DNA of 64,000 bases from Streptomyces sp. NBC_01478 (lineage in GTDB: Bacteria; Actinomycetota; Actinomycetes; Streptomycetales; Streptomycetaceae): NCBI RefSeq assembly GCF_036227225.1, contig NZ_CP109444.1:4817501-4881500 (forward strand), read 5' to 3'. The translations under genes were made by a program, and so were the position numbers. A model generated the notes under the pieces. The model was not told the DNA's origin and ran no database searches. It saw nothing but the letters and a program-made list of their open reading frames with translations. This document shows positions 25,818 to 33,232 of this stretch, piece by piece; positions within the stretch are counted from its first letter, which is position 1, and the number at the start of each line of letters is the position of its first letter.

Positions 25818-27197
25818 GTGAACGACGTACACCAGGGTCACACGGACGGCGCCGAGCGGACCGCGCGCCGGGACCAGGCGGTCCGGGCCGCCGTGGAGCA
25901 GGGGCTGCTGGGGCCGGGCTCGCCCATCGTCGCACTGCTGGACGTGACCGGTATCCGGGAGTCCGCGGCGGCGCTGCGCGCGGCGTTCGACGCGGTGGTG
26001 GCGCCCGGGACGCCCGTGCTGCACGCGTTCGCCGTGAAGGCGAGCCCGCTGGTACCGGTGCTGCGGCTGCTGCACGAGGAGGGGATCGGCGCGGAGGTGG
26101 CGAGCCCGGGCGAGTTGGCGCTGGCGCGGGCGGCGGGCGTACGGCCGGAGCGGACCGTGCTCGACGCGCCCGCGAAGACGCCCGCGGAGCTGCGGGAGGC
26201 GCTGGCGCTGGGGATCGCGGTGAACGTCGACAATCCGCAGGAGTTGGAGCGGGTGGACGGGCTGATGCGGTCGGCGAGCAGTCGTTCGCCGCTCGGGATC
26301 CGGGTCAATCCGCAGATCGGTGGAGGGTCGATCGCCGCGTTGTCCACCGCCACGGCGACCTCGAAGTTCGGGGTGGCGCTGCGGGACGAGGGGGCGCGCG
26401 AGTGGGTGGTGCGGGCGTTCGCCGAGCGGCCGTGGCTGACCCGGCTGCACGCGCACACCGGGTCGCAGGGGATTCCGCTGGCGCTGCTCGCGCGGGGTGT
26501 CGCCGAGACGTACGAGCTGGCGGAGGAGATCAACGCGCGGCTCGGGCGGCGGCAGATCGACACGCTCGACATCGGCGGCGGGCTCGGGGTGAACTTCGGC
26601 TCGGACGCGACGAGTCCGACGTACGCCCAGTACGCGCGGCTGTTGAAGGAGGCGGTGCCGGGGCTGTTCGACGGGCGGTACGGGCTGGTGACCGAGTTCG
26701 GGCGGTCGATGCTGGCCAAGGAGGGCACGGTGGTGGCCCGGGTCGAGTACGCGAAGAGCGCCGGCGGGCGGGCGATCGCGATCACGCACGCGGGGGTGCA
26801 GGTCGCGACGCGGACGGTGTACGCGCCGCAGTCGTGGCCGCTGCGGATCGCCGCCTACGACGGGAAGGGGCGGCCCAAGTCGGGGGCGGACGTGGTGCAG
26901 GACGTCGCCGGGCCTGCCTGTTTCGCGGGGGATCTGCTCGCCGAGGGACAGGCGTTGCCCTTGCTGGAGCAGGGTGACCACGCGGCGGCGCTGGACACCG
27001 GGGCGTACTACTTCGCGGCGCACTACGCCTACAACTCCCTTGCCCGGCCCGGCATTTACGGGTTCGTCCAGGACGGTGCCGGGGGTGTGGCGTTCGCGAC
27101 CGTGCGGGAGCCGCAGACGTCGGCGGAGATCGTGGCCGAATCCGGCGGGGCGCACTCCGCCTCGCTCACCACCCTGCGCGCGTCCGGGCGCCGTTGA
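25818..27197 (+). CDS. PLP fold-III decarboxylase, DAP-decarboxylase-like
   Basis: This 459-residue protein of the Orn/DAP/Arg decarboxylase 2 family has an alanine-racemase-like barrel plus a beta domain. The PLP lysine is in HAFAVKASPLVPV (Lys of FAVKA). HAHTGSQG supplies the conserved His, LDIGGGLGVNF the phosphate-binding glycines, and VTEFGRSMLAKEG the Glu/Arg of the E-P-G-R site, here EFGR. CFAGDLL replaces the usual CESSD, so the active-site Cys is kept but its surroundings differ. That difference makes LysA activity doubtful and a catabolic or racemase-like role possible. The GTG start is divergent from hutU. Confidence 0.78.
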   Translation: MNDVHQGHTDGAERTARRDQAVRAAVEQGLLGPGSPIVALLDVTGIRESAAALRAAFDAVVAPGTPVLHAFAVKASPLVPVLRLLHEEGIGAEVASPGELALARAAGVRPERTVLDAPAKTPAELREALALGIAVNVDNPQELERVDGLMRSASSRSPLGIRVNPQIGGGSIAALSTATATSKFGVALRDEGAREWVVRAFAERPWLTRLHAHTGSQGIPLALLARGVAETYELAEEINARLGRRQIDTLDIGGGLGVNFGSDATSPTYAQYARLLKEAVPGLFDGRYGLVTEFGRSMLAKEGTVVARVEYAKSAGGRAIAITHAGVQVATRTVYAPQSWPLRIAAYDGKGRPKSGADVVQDVAGPACFAGDLLAEGQALPLLEQGDHAAALDTGAYYFAAHYAYNSLARPGIYGFVQDGAGGVAFATVREPQTSAEIVAESGGAHSASLTTLRASGRR

Positions 27198-27379
27198 CGC
27201 GCGCCGGTGGGCGCGCGGTTCAACTGGCTCACGCAACTGGTGTGAAAACGGGGTCAGTTGACCCACCTTAGTCACTCGGGGCATGTCCCACTGGAAAATG
27301 CCAGATCCCTCACCCGTCGGCCACACGGTGCGTAGCTTCGTCGTCACTCAGCCGAACCGCAGGCGGGAGGGGAGCCACG
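27198..27379. promoter_or_regulatory. Leader of roadblock operon with two palindromes
   Basis: GGGTCA-gt-TGACCC (27251-27264) is a tight palindrome. GGCAT and ATGCC (about 27279-27301) form a second inverted repeat with a 13-base spacer. Both lie upstream of the GTG at 27380, which has GGGAGGGGAG just before it. No promoter hexamers were assigned. Confidence 0.45.
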
Positions 27380-27778
27380 GTGCCCGGAATCGACGAGTGC
27401 TTACTGGAGGCCATGCGACTGCCCGGTGCCCGGGGCGCCGCGCTGGTCGACTGGACGAGTGGGCTGGCCCTGGGCGTCGTAGGAGAGTCGCCCGGGGGTG
27501 ACCAGGAGGCCAGTGCGGCCGAGGCCGCGGAGTTGGCCCGGCTGGCGGCCGAGCACCGGGCGTTCGCGTCCGACGCGTCCGAGGGGGAGGAGGCCGACGA
27601 TCCTCCGCTGGAGGATCTGATCGTCAGCAACCGGGACAGCTATCACGTGCTGCGGTTCGTGCGGACGTCGTTCGACAGCAGCGTGTTCCTGCATCTGTGG
27701 CTGGCCCGTGCGGAGGGCAATCTCGCGCTGGCCCGGATCAGGCTCGGCGAGATGGCCGGACGGCTGGTGCTCGGATGA
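27380..27778 (+). CDS. Roadblock/LC7-like protein A
   Basis: This 132-residue protein is paralogous to that at 29157-29531. Shared patterns include GARGAALVDWTSGLALGVVG against GATGVALVDYTSGMALGTMG, and LEDLIVSNRDSYHVLRFV against IEDILITLSSQYHLIRLI. The fold matches MglB/roadblock dimers that bind small GTPases or act as scaffolds. An acidic insertion (about residues 60-78) distinguishes it from the partner. The stop overlaps the next start in ATGA. No GTPase gene lies nearby. Confidence 0.7.
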   Translation: MPGIDECLLEAMRLPGARGAALVDWTSGLALGVVGESPGGDQEASAAEAAELARLAAEHRAFASDASEGEEADDPPLEDLIVSNRDSYHVLRFVRTSFDSSVFLHLWLARAEGNLALARIRLGEMAGRLVLG

Positions 27779-28593
27779 CCGCCGTCAGGACCACCCCGGC
27801 CACCCCGCCGCCGCGGCTGCCCGTACGGGCCAAGGCCGACGCCGGTGAGCGGGGCTGGGGCGGGGTCTCGCCGATGCTGACCAGGCTCGCCACCGAGGAG
27901 GCGACCGGGGTGCTCGTGCGCGAGCGCGGCAGCCTGCATCTCGTCGACGGCGAGGTCGTGCACGCCGAGAGCCCGTCCGCCCCCGGTCTCGACCTGCTCC
28001 TCACCGCGCACGGCACCCTGCGCGCCGGGGCCTGGGAGGCCGCCGCCAAGGCGACCGACGACCGGCACGCCACGACCCGACTGCTGCTGGACGGCGGCCA
28101 GTTGAGCACGGGCGCGCTGGAGCTGTGCCATCTGGGGGCGCTGTACGACGCGGCGTACTTCGTGCTCGCGCCGAGCAGCACCCCGGGGCGGTTCCGGTAC
28201 GGCGTGACGCATCCGCTCGGTGGTGTGCGGCCGGTTCCGGTGGCCGCACTGGAGCGGGAGACGCTGCGCCGCCGCGATCTGCTGCACCGCGTCTGGCCGG
28301 ACGCGGCGACGGACGGCGCGCCATTGGTGCGGGCCGACCCCGTCGCGCCCCCGCCGATCACCGCCCGGCAGGCGGCGGTGCTGGCCCGGGTGGACGGCGT
28401 ACGGACGGCGCCGGACATCGCACGGCTGCTGGGCCGGCGGGCGTACCCCACGCTGCTGGACGTCCGGCGGCTGGTGTCGGCGGGGCTCGTCTCGCCCCGC
28501 CCGCCCGCACCCGTCGCCGCGACGCTGCCCGACGTCACCGATCCCGACATCACATTGCTGAAGAGGCTCAGGGATGCGCTGGAGGCCCTTTGA
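27775..28593 (+). CDS. PATAN/DUF4388-like protein with winged helix
   Basis: In this 272-residue protein the first two thirds resemble PATAN domains (DUF4388): LTRLATEEATGVLVRERGSLHLVDGEVVHAESPSAPGLDLLL is the typical ATG-x-L...G-x-h-x-x-A pattern. The C-terminal part (about 195-260) looks like a winged helix (TARQAAVLARVDGVRTAPDIARLLG). PATAN proteins accompany roadblock and Mgl-type GTPase systems in several phyla. It is coupled to the upstream gene by ATGA. The domain calls are by pattern only. Confidence 0.6.
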   Translation: MTAVRTTPATPPPRLPVRAKADAGERGWGGVSPMLTRLATEEATGVLVRERGSLHLVDGEVVHAESPSAPGLDLLLTAHGTLRAGAWEAAAKATDDRHATTRLLLDGGQLSTGALELCHLGALYDAAYFVLAPSSTPGRFRYGVTHPLGGVRPVPVAALERETLRRRDLLHRVWPDAATDGAPLVRADPVAPPPITARQAAVLARVDGVRTAPDIARLLGRRAYPTLLDVRRLVSAGLVSPRPPAPVAATLPDVTDPDITLLKRLRDALEAL

Positions 28594-28627
28594 GTGGCAG
28601 CGAGCACGCGCCGAGAGGAGAGAGCCG

Positions 28628-29134
28628 ATGGCCGCCGAGGCCGAGATCCTCGACGAGCTGCGCCGGTTGAGAGCCCGGGTGCCCCAGTTGACCGGGGCGC
28701 TGGCGGCGGGCGTCGACGGTCTCGTACTGGCGCAGGACACCCCGGGCGTCGAGCCGGAGCGGGTGGCCGCGCTGACCGTGACGGCGCTGGGCGTGGCCGT
28801 ACGGATGGCGGACGCGACCGGGCAGGGCGACTTCCGCGAGCTGATCGTGCGCGGGGTCTACGGCTATGTCGCGACCTACGCGGCCGGCACGGGCGCCGTG
28901 CTGACCGTGCTCGCCCAGGACCGGGTGAACGTCGGCCGGCTGCTGCTGGAGGGCCGCCGCGCGGGGGCCCGGATCGGAGAACTGGTCGACGCCGAGGCGG
29001 CGGCCGAAGCCCGGGCCGAGGCCGAGGAGAAGGCCAGAGCGGCGCCCCCCAAGACCACCACCGCACGAACGAGAACAGCGCGCGCACCACGCACCACCAC
29101 AGGCACCAACGCGCGCACCACCACGGAAAGTTGA
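28628..29134 (+). CDS. Roadblock/LC7 domain protein B
   Basis: This 168-residue protein has a roadblock core at residues 5-120: LDELRRLRARVPQLTGALAAGVDGLVLAQD, then ALTVTALGVAVRMADATG and GTGAVLTVLAQDRVNVGRLLLEGRRA. This is the roadblock type found in conservons. The C-terminal 45 residues are Ala/Glu-rich, then Thr/Arg-rich and probably disordered. The ATG at 28628 was chosen because of the AGGAG upstream; the frame is open earlier but overlaps the previous gene. It is the third gene of the four-gene operon. Confidence 0.72.
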   Translation: MAAEAEILDELRRLRARVPQLTGALAAGVDGLVLAQDTPGVEPERVAALTVTALGVAVRMADATGQGDFRELIVRGVYGYVATYAAGTGAVLTVLAQDRVNVGRLLLEGRRAGARIGELVDAEAAAEARAEAEEKARAAPPKTTTARTRTARAPRTTTGTNARTTTES

Positions 29135-29156
29135 ACGGACCCAAAGGAGCACAGTC

Positions 29157-29531
29157 ATGGCCAACACCGAAACCTCCCTCAAAGAGGCGCTGACCTCCAT
29201 CGAGGGCGCGACCGGGGTCGCGCTCGTCGACTACACGAGCGGAATGGCGCTCGGCACGATGGGCGGCAGCAAGACCTTCGACCTCGGCGTCGCCGCCGCC
29301 GGGAACACCGACGTCGTGCGCTCCAAGCTGCGCACGATGGAGCACCTCGGGCTGAAGGGCGAGATCGAGGACATCCTGATCACCCTGTCGAGCCAGTACC
29401 ACCTGATCCGGCTGATCAAGGGCCGGGGCGGCAACGGCCTGTTCCTCTACCTGGTGCTGGACTCCACCCGCGCCAACCTGGCGATGGCCCGGCACCAGTT
29501 GAAGAGGATCGAGGCGGACCTGGAGGTGTAG
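29157..29531 (+). CDS. Roadblock/LC7-like protein C
   Basis: This 124-residue protein is related to the protein at 27380. It carries GATGVALVDYTSGMALGTMG, IEDILITLSSQYHLIRLIKG and NGLFLYLVLDSTRANLAMARHQLKRIE, the strand-helix end of roadblock folds. It is compact, with no extensions, and is the cleanest family member of the cluster. It lies 22 bases after protein B with a good ribosome site (AAAGGAG). Three roadblock proteins of two subtypes could form mixed dimers. Confidence 0.75.
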   Translation: MANTETSLKEALTSIEGATGVALVDYTSGMALGTMGGSKTFDLGVAAAGNTDVVRSKLRTMEHLGLKGEIEDILITLSSQYHLIRLIKGRGGNGLFLYLVLDSTRANLAMARHQLKRIEADLEV

Positions 29532-29539
29532 CCAGGCGC

Positions 29540-29586
29540 CGACTGCGCGTAGATCCGGCTGCGCGTAGTTCCGACTACGCGTAGAC
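29540..29586. repeat. Three short GCGCGTAG-type repeats
   Basis: CTGCGCGTAGATCCGG, CTGCGCGTAGTTCCGA and CTACGCGTAGACG run in tandem (period about 16) in the gap between convergent genes. The last copy includes the stop region of the membrane-protein gene. Confidence 0.5.
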
Positions 29587-30168
29587 GTCGCTGCGGCGGC
29601 GCGCCCCGCCCGGGGTCGCGTCGCCCGCGGCGATGCCGGTGGAGCGGTAGCCCTTGACCGGCTTGCCGACGGGGCCGCCGTGCCGCTTGTTCAGCCAGTC
29701 CACGCGGATCCACAGCAGTGCGTCGTCGGCCCGCTCGCGGCGGCCCAGCCAGGCGGCCTTGAGGCGCAGCCCGGTACCGGCGCCGGCGAGCAGCATGCCG
29801 CCGGCCGCCGGCACGGCGAAGGCGCTGCCCAGCGCGAGCAAGAAGGCGAGGACGAGCCACCAGCGGTGGGCTCGGCGCCAGTTCCGTACGGTGACCGCGC
29901 GGTCCTGGAGCACATCGTGTTTTCCGGCCCGGGCCGCGGCACGGGCGAGGGTGGTGTAGCGCTTGCGGCGCGCGTACGACACCACGAGCGCCGCGATGAT
30001 GAACAGGGCGGCCCCGGCCATCACCCCGATCCGGCGCCCGGTGATGCCGGACGGCAGGACGCCGACACCCGCCGCCAGCACCCCGAACCACCACGTCGGG
30101 GCGGCTCCGGCCCGTATGACGACTGCCACTCGGGCCAGCCCCTGGACTCTGCGATCTCCGCGTGCCAC
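29575..30168 (-). CDS. Hypothetical membrane protein
   Basis: This is a 197-residue protein with two or three predicted membrane helices: WWFGVLAAGVGVLPSG (about 26-42), IGVMAGAALFIIAALVVSY (about 47-65) and WWLVLAFLLALGSAFAVPAAGGMLL (about 102-126). A basic cytoplasmic segment RRKRYTTLARAAARAGKH lies between, and the C-terminus is basic. I do not recognise the family. It is convergent with the roadblock operon. Confidence 0.6.
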   Translation of the reverse strand: MARGDRRVQGLARVAVVIRAGAAPTWWFGVLAAGVGVLPSGITGRRIGVMAGAALFIIAALVVSYARRKRYTTLARAAARAGKHDVLQDRAVTVRNWRRAHRWWLVLAFLLALGSAFAVPAAGGMLLAGAGTGLRLKAAWLGRRERADDALLWIRVDWLNKRHGGPVGKPVKGYRSTGIAAGDATPGGARRRSDVYA

Positions 30169-30268
30169 GTCCCGCCTCCTGGTCGTCCCGGCACAGTTCC
30201 GTAAGGCCGCGAGACTAGTGAGGGAACGTGAGACGAGTCTGAGAAGACAGCAGACGGGACAGCGTGTC

Positions 30269-31162
30269 TCACTCCACGAACAGCCCCCGCGCCGCCGCCC
30301 GCGCGTCGAACTGCTCGAGGCGGGCCTGCGCGTCCGGCAGGTCGTCGCACATCGCCTCCAGCAGGACCCGGCCGAGCAGCATCGGCGCGCAGGCCGTGTC
30401 GAAGGCGAGGCCGGTGCCGACCGCGGCCGGGATCAGCAGGTCGGAGACCTTGGCGACGGGGGCGAACGCCGAGTCCGCGACGGTGACGACGGTCAGGCCC
30501 GCCTCCCTCGCGTACGCCAGCGTGTCGACGACCTCGCGCGGGTGCCGGGGCAGCGCGAAGCACAGCAGGGCGGTGGCGCCGGCCCGGACGGCCGCGTCGA
30601 TCCGGTCGTGGATCATCGTGCCGCCCTCGTTGAGCAGCCGTACGTCCGGATGGACCTTGGCGGCGAAGTACGCGAAGCCGTACGCCTGGGAGGCCGCCGC
30701 GCGCAGCCCGAGCACGGGCAGCGGGCGGGAGGCGGCCAGCAGCCGGCCGGCCTTCGCGACGGGGCGGGGGTCGGCCAGTATCTCGGCGAGGTGCTTGAGG
30801 TTCTCGATCTCGGCCTCTACGGCCTGCTGGTACTCGTTGTACGACGCCGTGTCGGTGACGGACTCGGCGGGCGCGACCTCGCGGAGGTGTTTGCGCAGCG
30901 CCGGGTAGCCGTCGAAGCCGAGGGCGACCGCGAAGCGGGTCACGGAGGGCTGGCTGACGCCGGCGAGTTCGGCGAGTTCGACGCTGGAGAGGAACGGCAC
31001 GTCGGCGGCGCGCCGCACCATGCTGTGCGCGATGCGCCGCTGGGTCGGCGTGAGCCGGTGCCCCTCGAAGAGTGCCTGCAGCCGTCCGGCCGGGCTGTCG
31101 GTCACATCCGTACTCCTGTCCGTCACACCCGTACTCCCGTCCACAGTCCCGTCCACGCTCAT
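30269..31162 (-). CDS. MurR/RpiR family transcriptional regulator
   Basis: This 297-residue regulator has an N-terminal HTH (about 25-100; RLTPTQRRIAHSMVRRA, VELAELAGVSQPSVTRFAVALGFDGYPALRKHLRE). A C-terminal SIS domain (about 130-280) normally binds a phosphosugar; here GLRAAASQAYGFAYFAAKVH and FALPRHPREVVDTLAYARE are seen. The ATG at 31162 has GGAGGGGGAG upstream and overlaps the stop of the lyase-like gene in ATGA. This coupling suggests that it regulates that gene and perhaps senses its ligand. The DNA target is unknown. Confidence 0.88.
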   Translation of the reverse strand: MSVDGTVDGSTGVTDRSTDVTDSPAGRLQALFEGHRLTPTQRRIAHSMVRRAADVPFLSSVELAELAGVSQPSVTRFAVALGFDGYPALRKHLREVAPAESVTDTASYNEYQQAVEAEIENLKHLAEILADPRPVAKAGRLLAASRPLPVLGLRAAASQAYGFAYFAAKVHPDVRLLNEGGTMIHDRIDAAVRAGATALLCFALPRHPREVVDTLAYAREAGLTVVTVADSAFAPVAKVSDLLIPAAVGTGLAFDTACAPMLLGRVLLEAMCDDLPDAQARLEQFDARAAARGLFVE

Positions 31163-33090
31163 GCCGTGCTCCCCCTCCAGATGTCCGTGAACCGGTCGAG
31201 CAGTCCCGCCGCCGCCGTCACATCGTCCGTGAGCGGCCGGTCCGCCGTCTCGTCGGCGAGCACGGACTCGGCCAGCTCCAGCGCGCGGCCGACCGGGAGT
31301 TCCGGGTCGGGCCGCAGGCCCCGCTGGCGCAACGCCCGTACGGCGGCGACGAGTTCGCAGCCGACGACGAGACGGTACGCGCGGCAGGCGCGCAGTGTCT
31401 GACGTGCGGCGAGCGAGGCGAAGCTGGCCTGTTCCTCGACGCCCCGGGAGAGTACAGCGTGTCCGAGCGAGGCGGGAGCCGAGAACGCGCGCAGGTCGCC
31501 GAGGGCGGCAGCGGCGGCGTACTCCAGGATCATCACGCCGGAGGAGGCGGCCTCGTTGTCGGCGAGGAAGGGCTTGAGGCGGGTGAACGCGGGCTCGTTG
31601 AGCGAGGAGAGCCGGGAGGTCGACAGACGGGCGACCTGGGTGATCGCGAGCCTGAAGTGGTCCAGGGCGAGGGCGAGTTGGGCCTGGTAGAAGCCGCCGT
31701 GGTGGTAGGCGGTCATGTCCTCGGCGGAGATGAAGGGGTTCTCGGCGGCCGCGTTGATCTCGATCGCGAGCACCTCCTCCAGCGCGTCCGCCGCGTCGTG
31801 CGCGGGCCCGTGGATCTGCGGCAGACACCGGAAGCCGTACGGGTCCTGGATCCGCCCGAGGGGAGGTGTGGGCCGGTCGGCGGCCCCGATCAACTCCCGC
31901 ATCCGGCGCGCCACTTCACTCGACCCCCGATGCGGCCGAGCGGCATGCACCGGCGCGGCGAACGGCTCGTGCGACCCGTCGACGGCGAGCAGCGAGAGCG
32001 CCCCGACGACCTGCGTCGCCCCGATGAGCCCCCGCAACTCGTGCAGCGCGAGCGCGGATTGGCCAAGAGTGAGCGCGTTGCTGCTGATCAGAGCGAGGGC
32101 GTCGTTGTTGTCGAGGGGCTGGGGTTCGGGGACACCCGCGAGGGGGCGCGGCTCGGAGACACCGGCGAGGGTGCCGTCGCCGCCGAGGGAGCGCGGCTCT
32201 GAGACGCCCGCGAGGACGTCGTCGCCGTCGAGGAACTGCGGCTCGGGAACTCCAGCGAGGGCATCGCTGCCGCCGAGGGGCCGCGACTCGGAAACTCCAG
32301 GGAGGGCACGGGCATGGGAGGCCGCCGCGCCACGGCTACGGGCGCCCTCGGCAGCTCCGCGACCGAAGCCCTCGGTGCCGGAACCACCGGCTCCCCCGGC
32401 ATCCCGGCTCCCGGCTCCCCCGGCGTCACCGTCTCCGGCGCCACGGCCGCCGGAAGCCCCCGCGCCACCCCCGCCGGAAATCCCCGCACTCCGCCACCCG
32501 AAAGCCACCCCACCGGGCCCACCGGCCCCACCCGGCCCACCGGCCCCCTCCGCGCCCCGCCACGGATGCTCCCCCACCAACGCCAGCCCCACCTGAGCCA
32601 GCGCCGCGATGTCCCCCGTCCCCACCGACCCGAACTCGTTGACGACCGGGTACACGCCGCTCTCCAGCGCCTCGCACAGCGCCGTGACGACCGTCGGCCG
32701 TAGGCCGGCGCCCCCCGCCAGCAACTGGTTCGCGCGGACCGCGAGCATCGCCCGCACCTCCCGGGCCGGGAGTTCGTCGCCGATCGCGCCGGCGTGGCTG
32801 CGGAGCAGGCGCAGGCCGTGTTCGGCGGCCGCCTCCGTGGGCACGTCCTCGTTCCGGTTGGCGCCGACGCCCGTCGAGCGGCCGTAGACGCGGCCGGTCG
32901 CGGCGATCTGGCGGGCCGCGTCCCAGGACTCGGTCGCGCGCTTCATCGCGTCGGTGCCGGGGACCGGGCGGGCGTCCCCGTCGGCGAGCCGGACCACATC
33001 GGCGACCCCGAAGCCGACCCCGTCGAGGACGACCAGATCGGTGCCCCCGGACAGCGCCACATCAGAGGCGTCCACGATCTGAGACGACAT
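31159..33090 (-). CDS. Aromatic amino acid lyase homologue lacking MIO triad, with repeat insert
   Basis: This 643-residue protein of the HAL/PAL superfamily is about 130 longer than a normal HutH. Family regions are present: VYGRSTGVGANRNED (Tyr loop), AVRANQLLAGGAGLRP, EINAAAENPFI and QIHGPAHDAADALEE. Where active lyases have G-S-x-G-A-S-G-D, forming the MIO electrophile, this protein reads FGSVGTGDIAALA (residues 153-165), one residue shorter and without Ala-Ser-Gly. Residues about 180-320 are an insert of Gly-rich sequence followed by 15-residue tandem repeats. The ATG at 33090 is preferred. It is coupled to the RpiR regulator. Ammonia-lyase activity is doubtful; mutase, binding or regulatory roles are possible. 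Confidence 0.8.
   Translation of the reverse strand: MSSQIVDASDVALSGGTDLVVLDGVGFGVADVVRLADGDARPVPGTDAMKRATESWDAARQIAATGRVYGRSTGVGANRNEDVPTEAAAEHGLRLLRSHAGAIGDELPAREVRAMLAVRANQLLAGGAGLRPTVVTALCEALESGVYPVVNEFGSVGTGDIAALAQVGLALVGEHPWRGAEGAGGPGGAGGPGGVAFGWRSAGISGGGGAGASGGRGAGDGDAGGAGSRDAGGAGGSGTEGFGRGAAEGARSRGAAASHARALPGVSESRPLGGSDALAGVPEPQFLDGDDVLAGVSEPRSLGGDGTLAGVSEPRPLAGVPEPQPLDNNDALALISSNALTLGQSALALHELRGLIGATQVVGALSLLAVDGSHEPFAAPVHAARPHRGSSEVARRMRELIGAADRPTPPLGRIQDPYGFRCLPQIHGPAHDAADALEEVLAIEINAAAENPFISAEDMTAYHHGGFYQAQLALALDHFRLAITQVARLSTSRLSSLNEPAFTRLKPFLADNEAASSGVMILEYAAAAALGDLRAFSAPASLGHAVLSRGVEEQASFASLAARQTLRACRAYRLVVGCELVAAVRALRQRGLRPDPELPVGRALELAESVLADETADRPLTDDVTAAAGLLDRFTDIWRGSTA
32092..32298 (-). 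repeat. 45-base tandem repeats inside lyase-like gene
   Basis: These encode residues 265-333 as GV(S/P)E(S/P)(R/Q)xLxxxDxLA, with four full 15-residue units and one 9-residue partial unit. The final unit (GVPEPQPLDNNDALA) runs into the conserved ALALISSNAL core. The repeats therefore look like expansion of the native loop. Confidence 0.8.
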
Positions 33091-33232
33091 AAGGCGACGA
33101 ACTCCCCTCAATCAGGACACTCGATCTTGCCTGCCGGTCATCCGTTACCTCGGATTAACGCGGAGACATTGACAAACTATTCAGACACCGAGAACTCTGC
33201 ATGACGTTATACAGCCGGGCAAGGGACAACTC
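33091..33232. promoter_or_regulatory. Divergent promoter, lyase homologue/ABC operon
   Basis: A TTGACA hexamer at 33169-33174 and a TTATAC hexamer at 33207-33212 are candidate promoter elements, although their 32-base separation means they belong to different promoters or are chance matches. The region is notably AT-richer than the genes. Both divergent starts have purine-rich ribosome sites. Confidence 0.35.

Noticed and set aside
31163..31828. Long N-terminal extension of the RpiR regulator
   Set aside because: It lies inside the lyase-like gene in another frame; the ATG at 31162 has a strong ribosome site.
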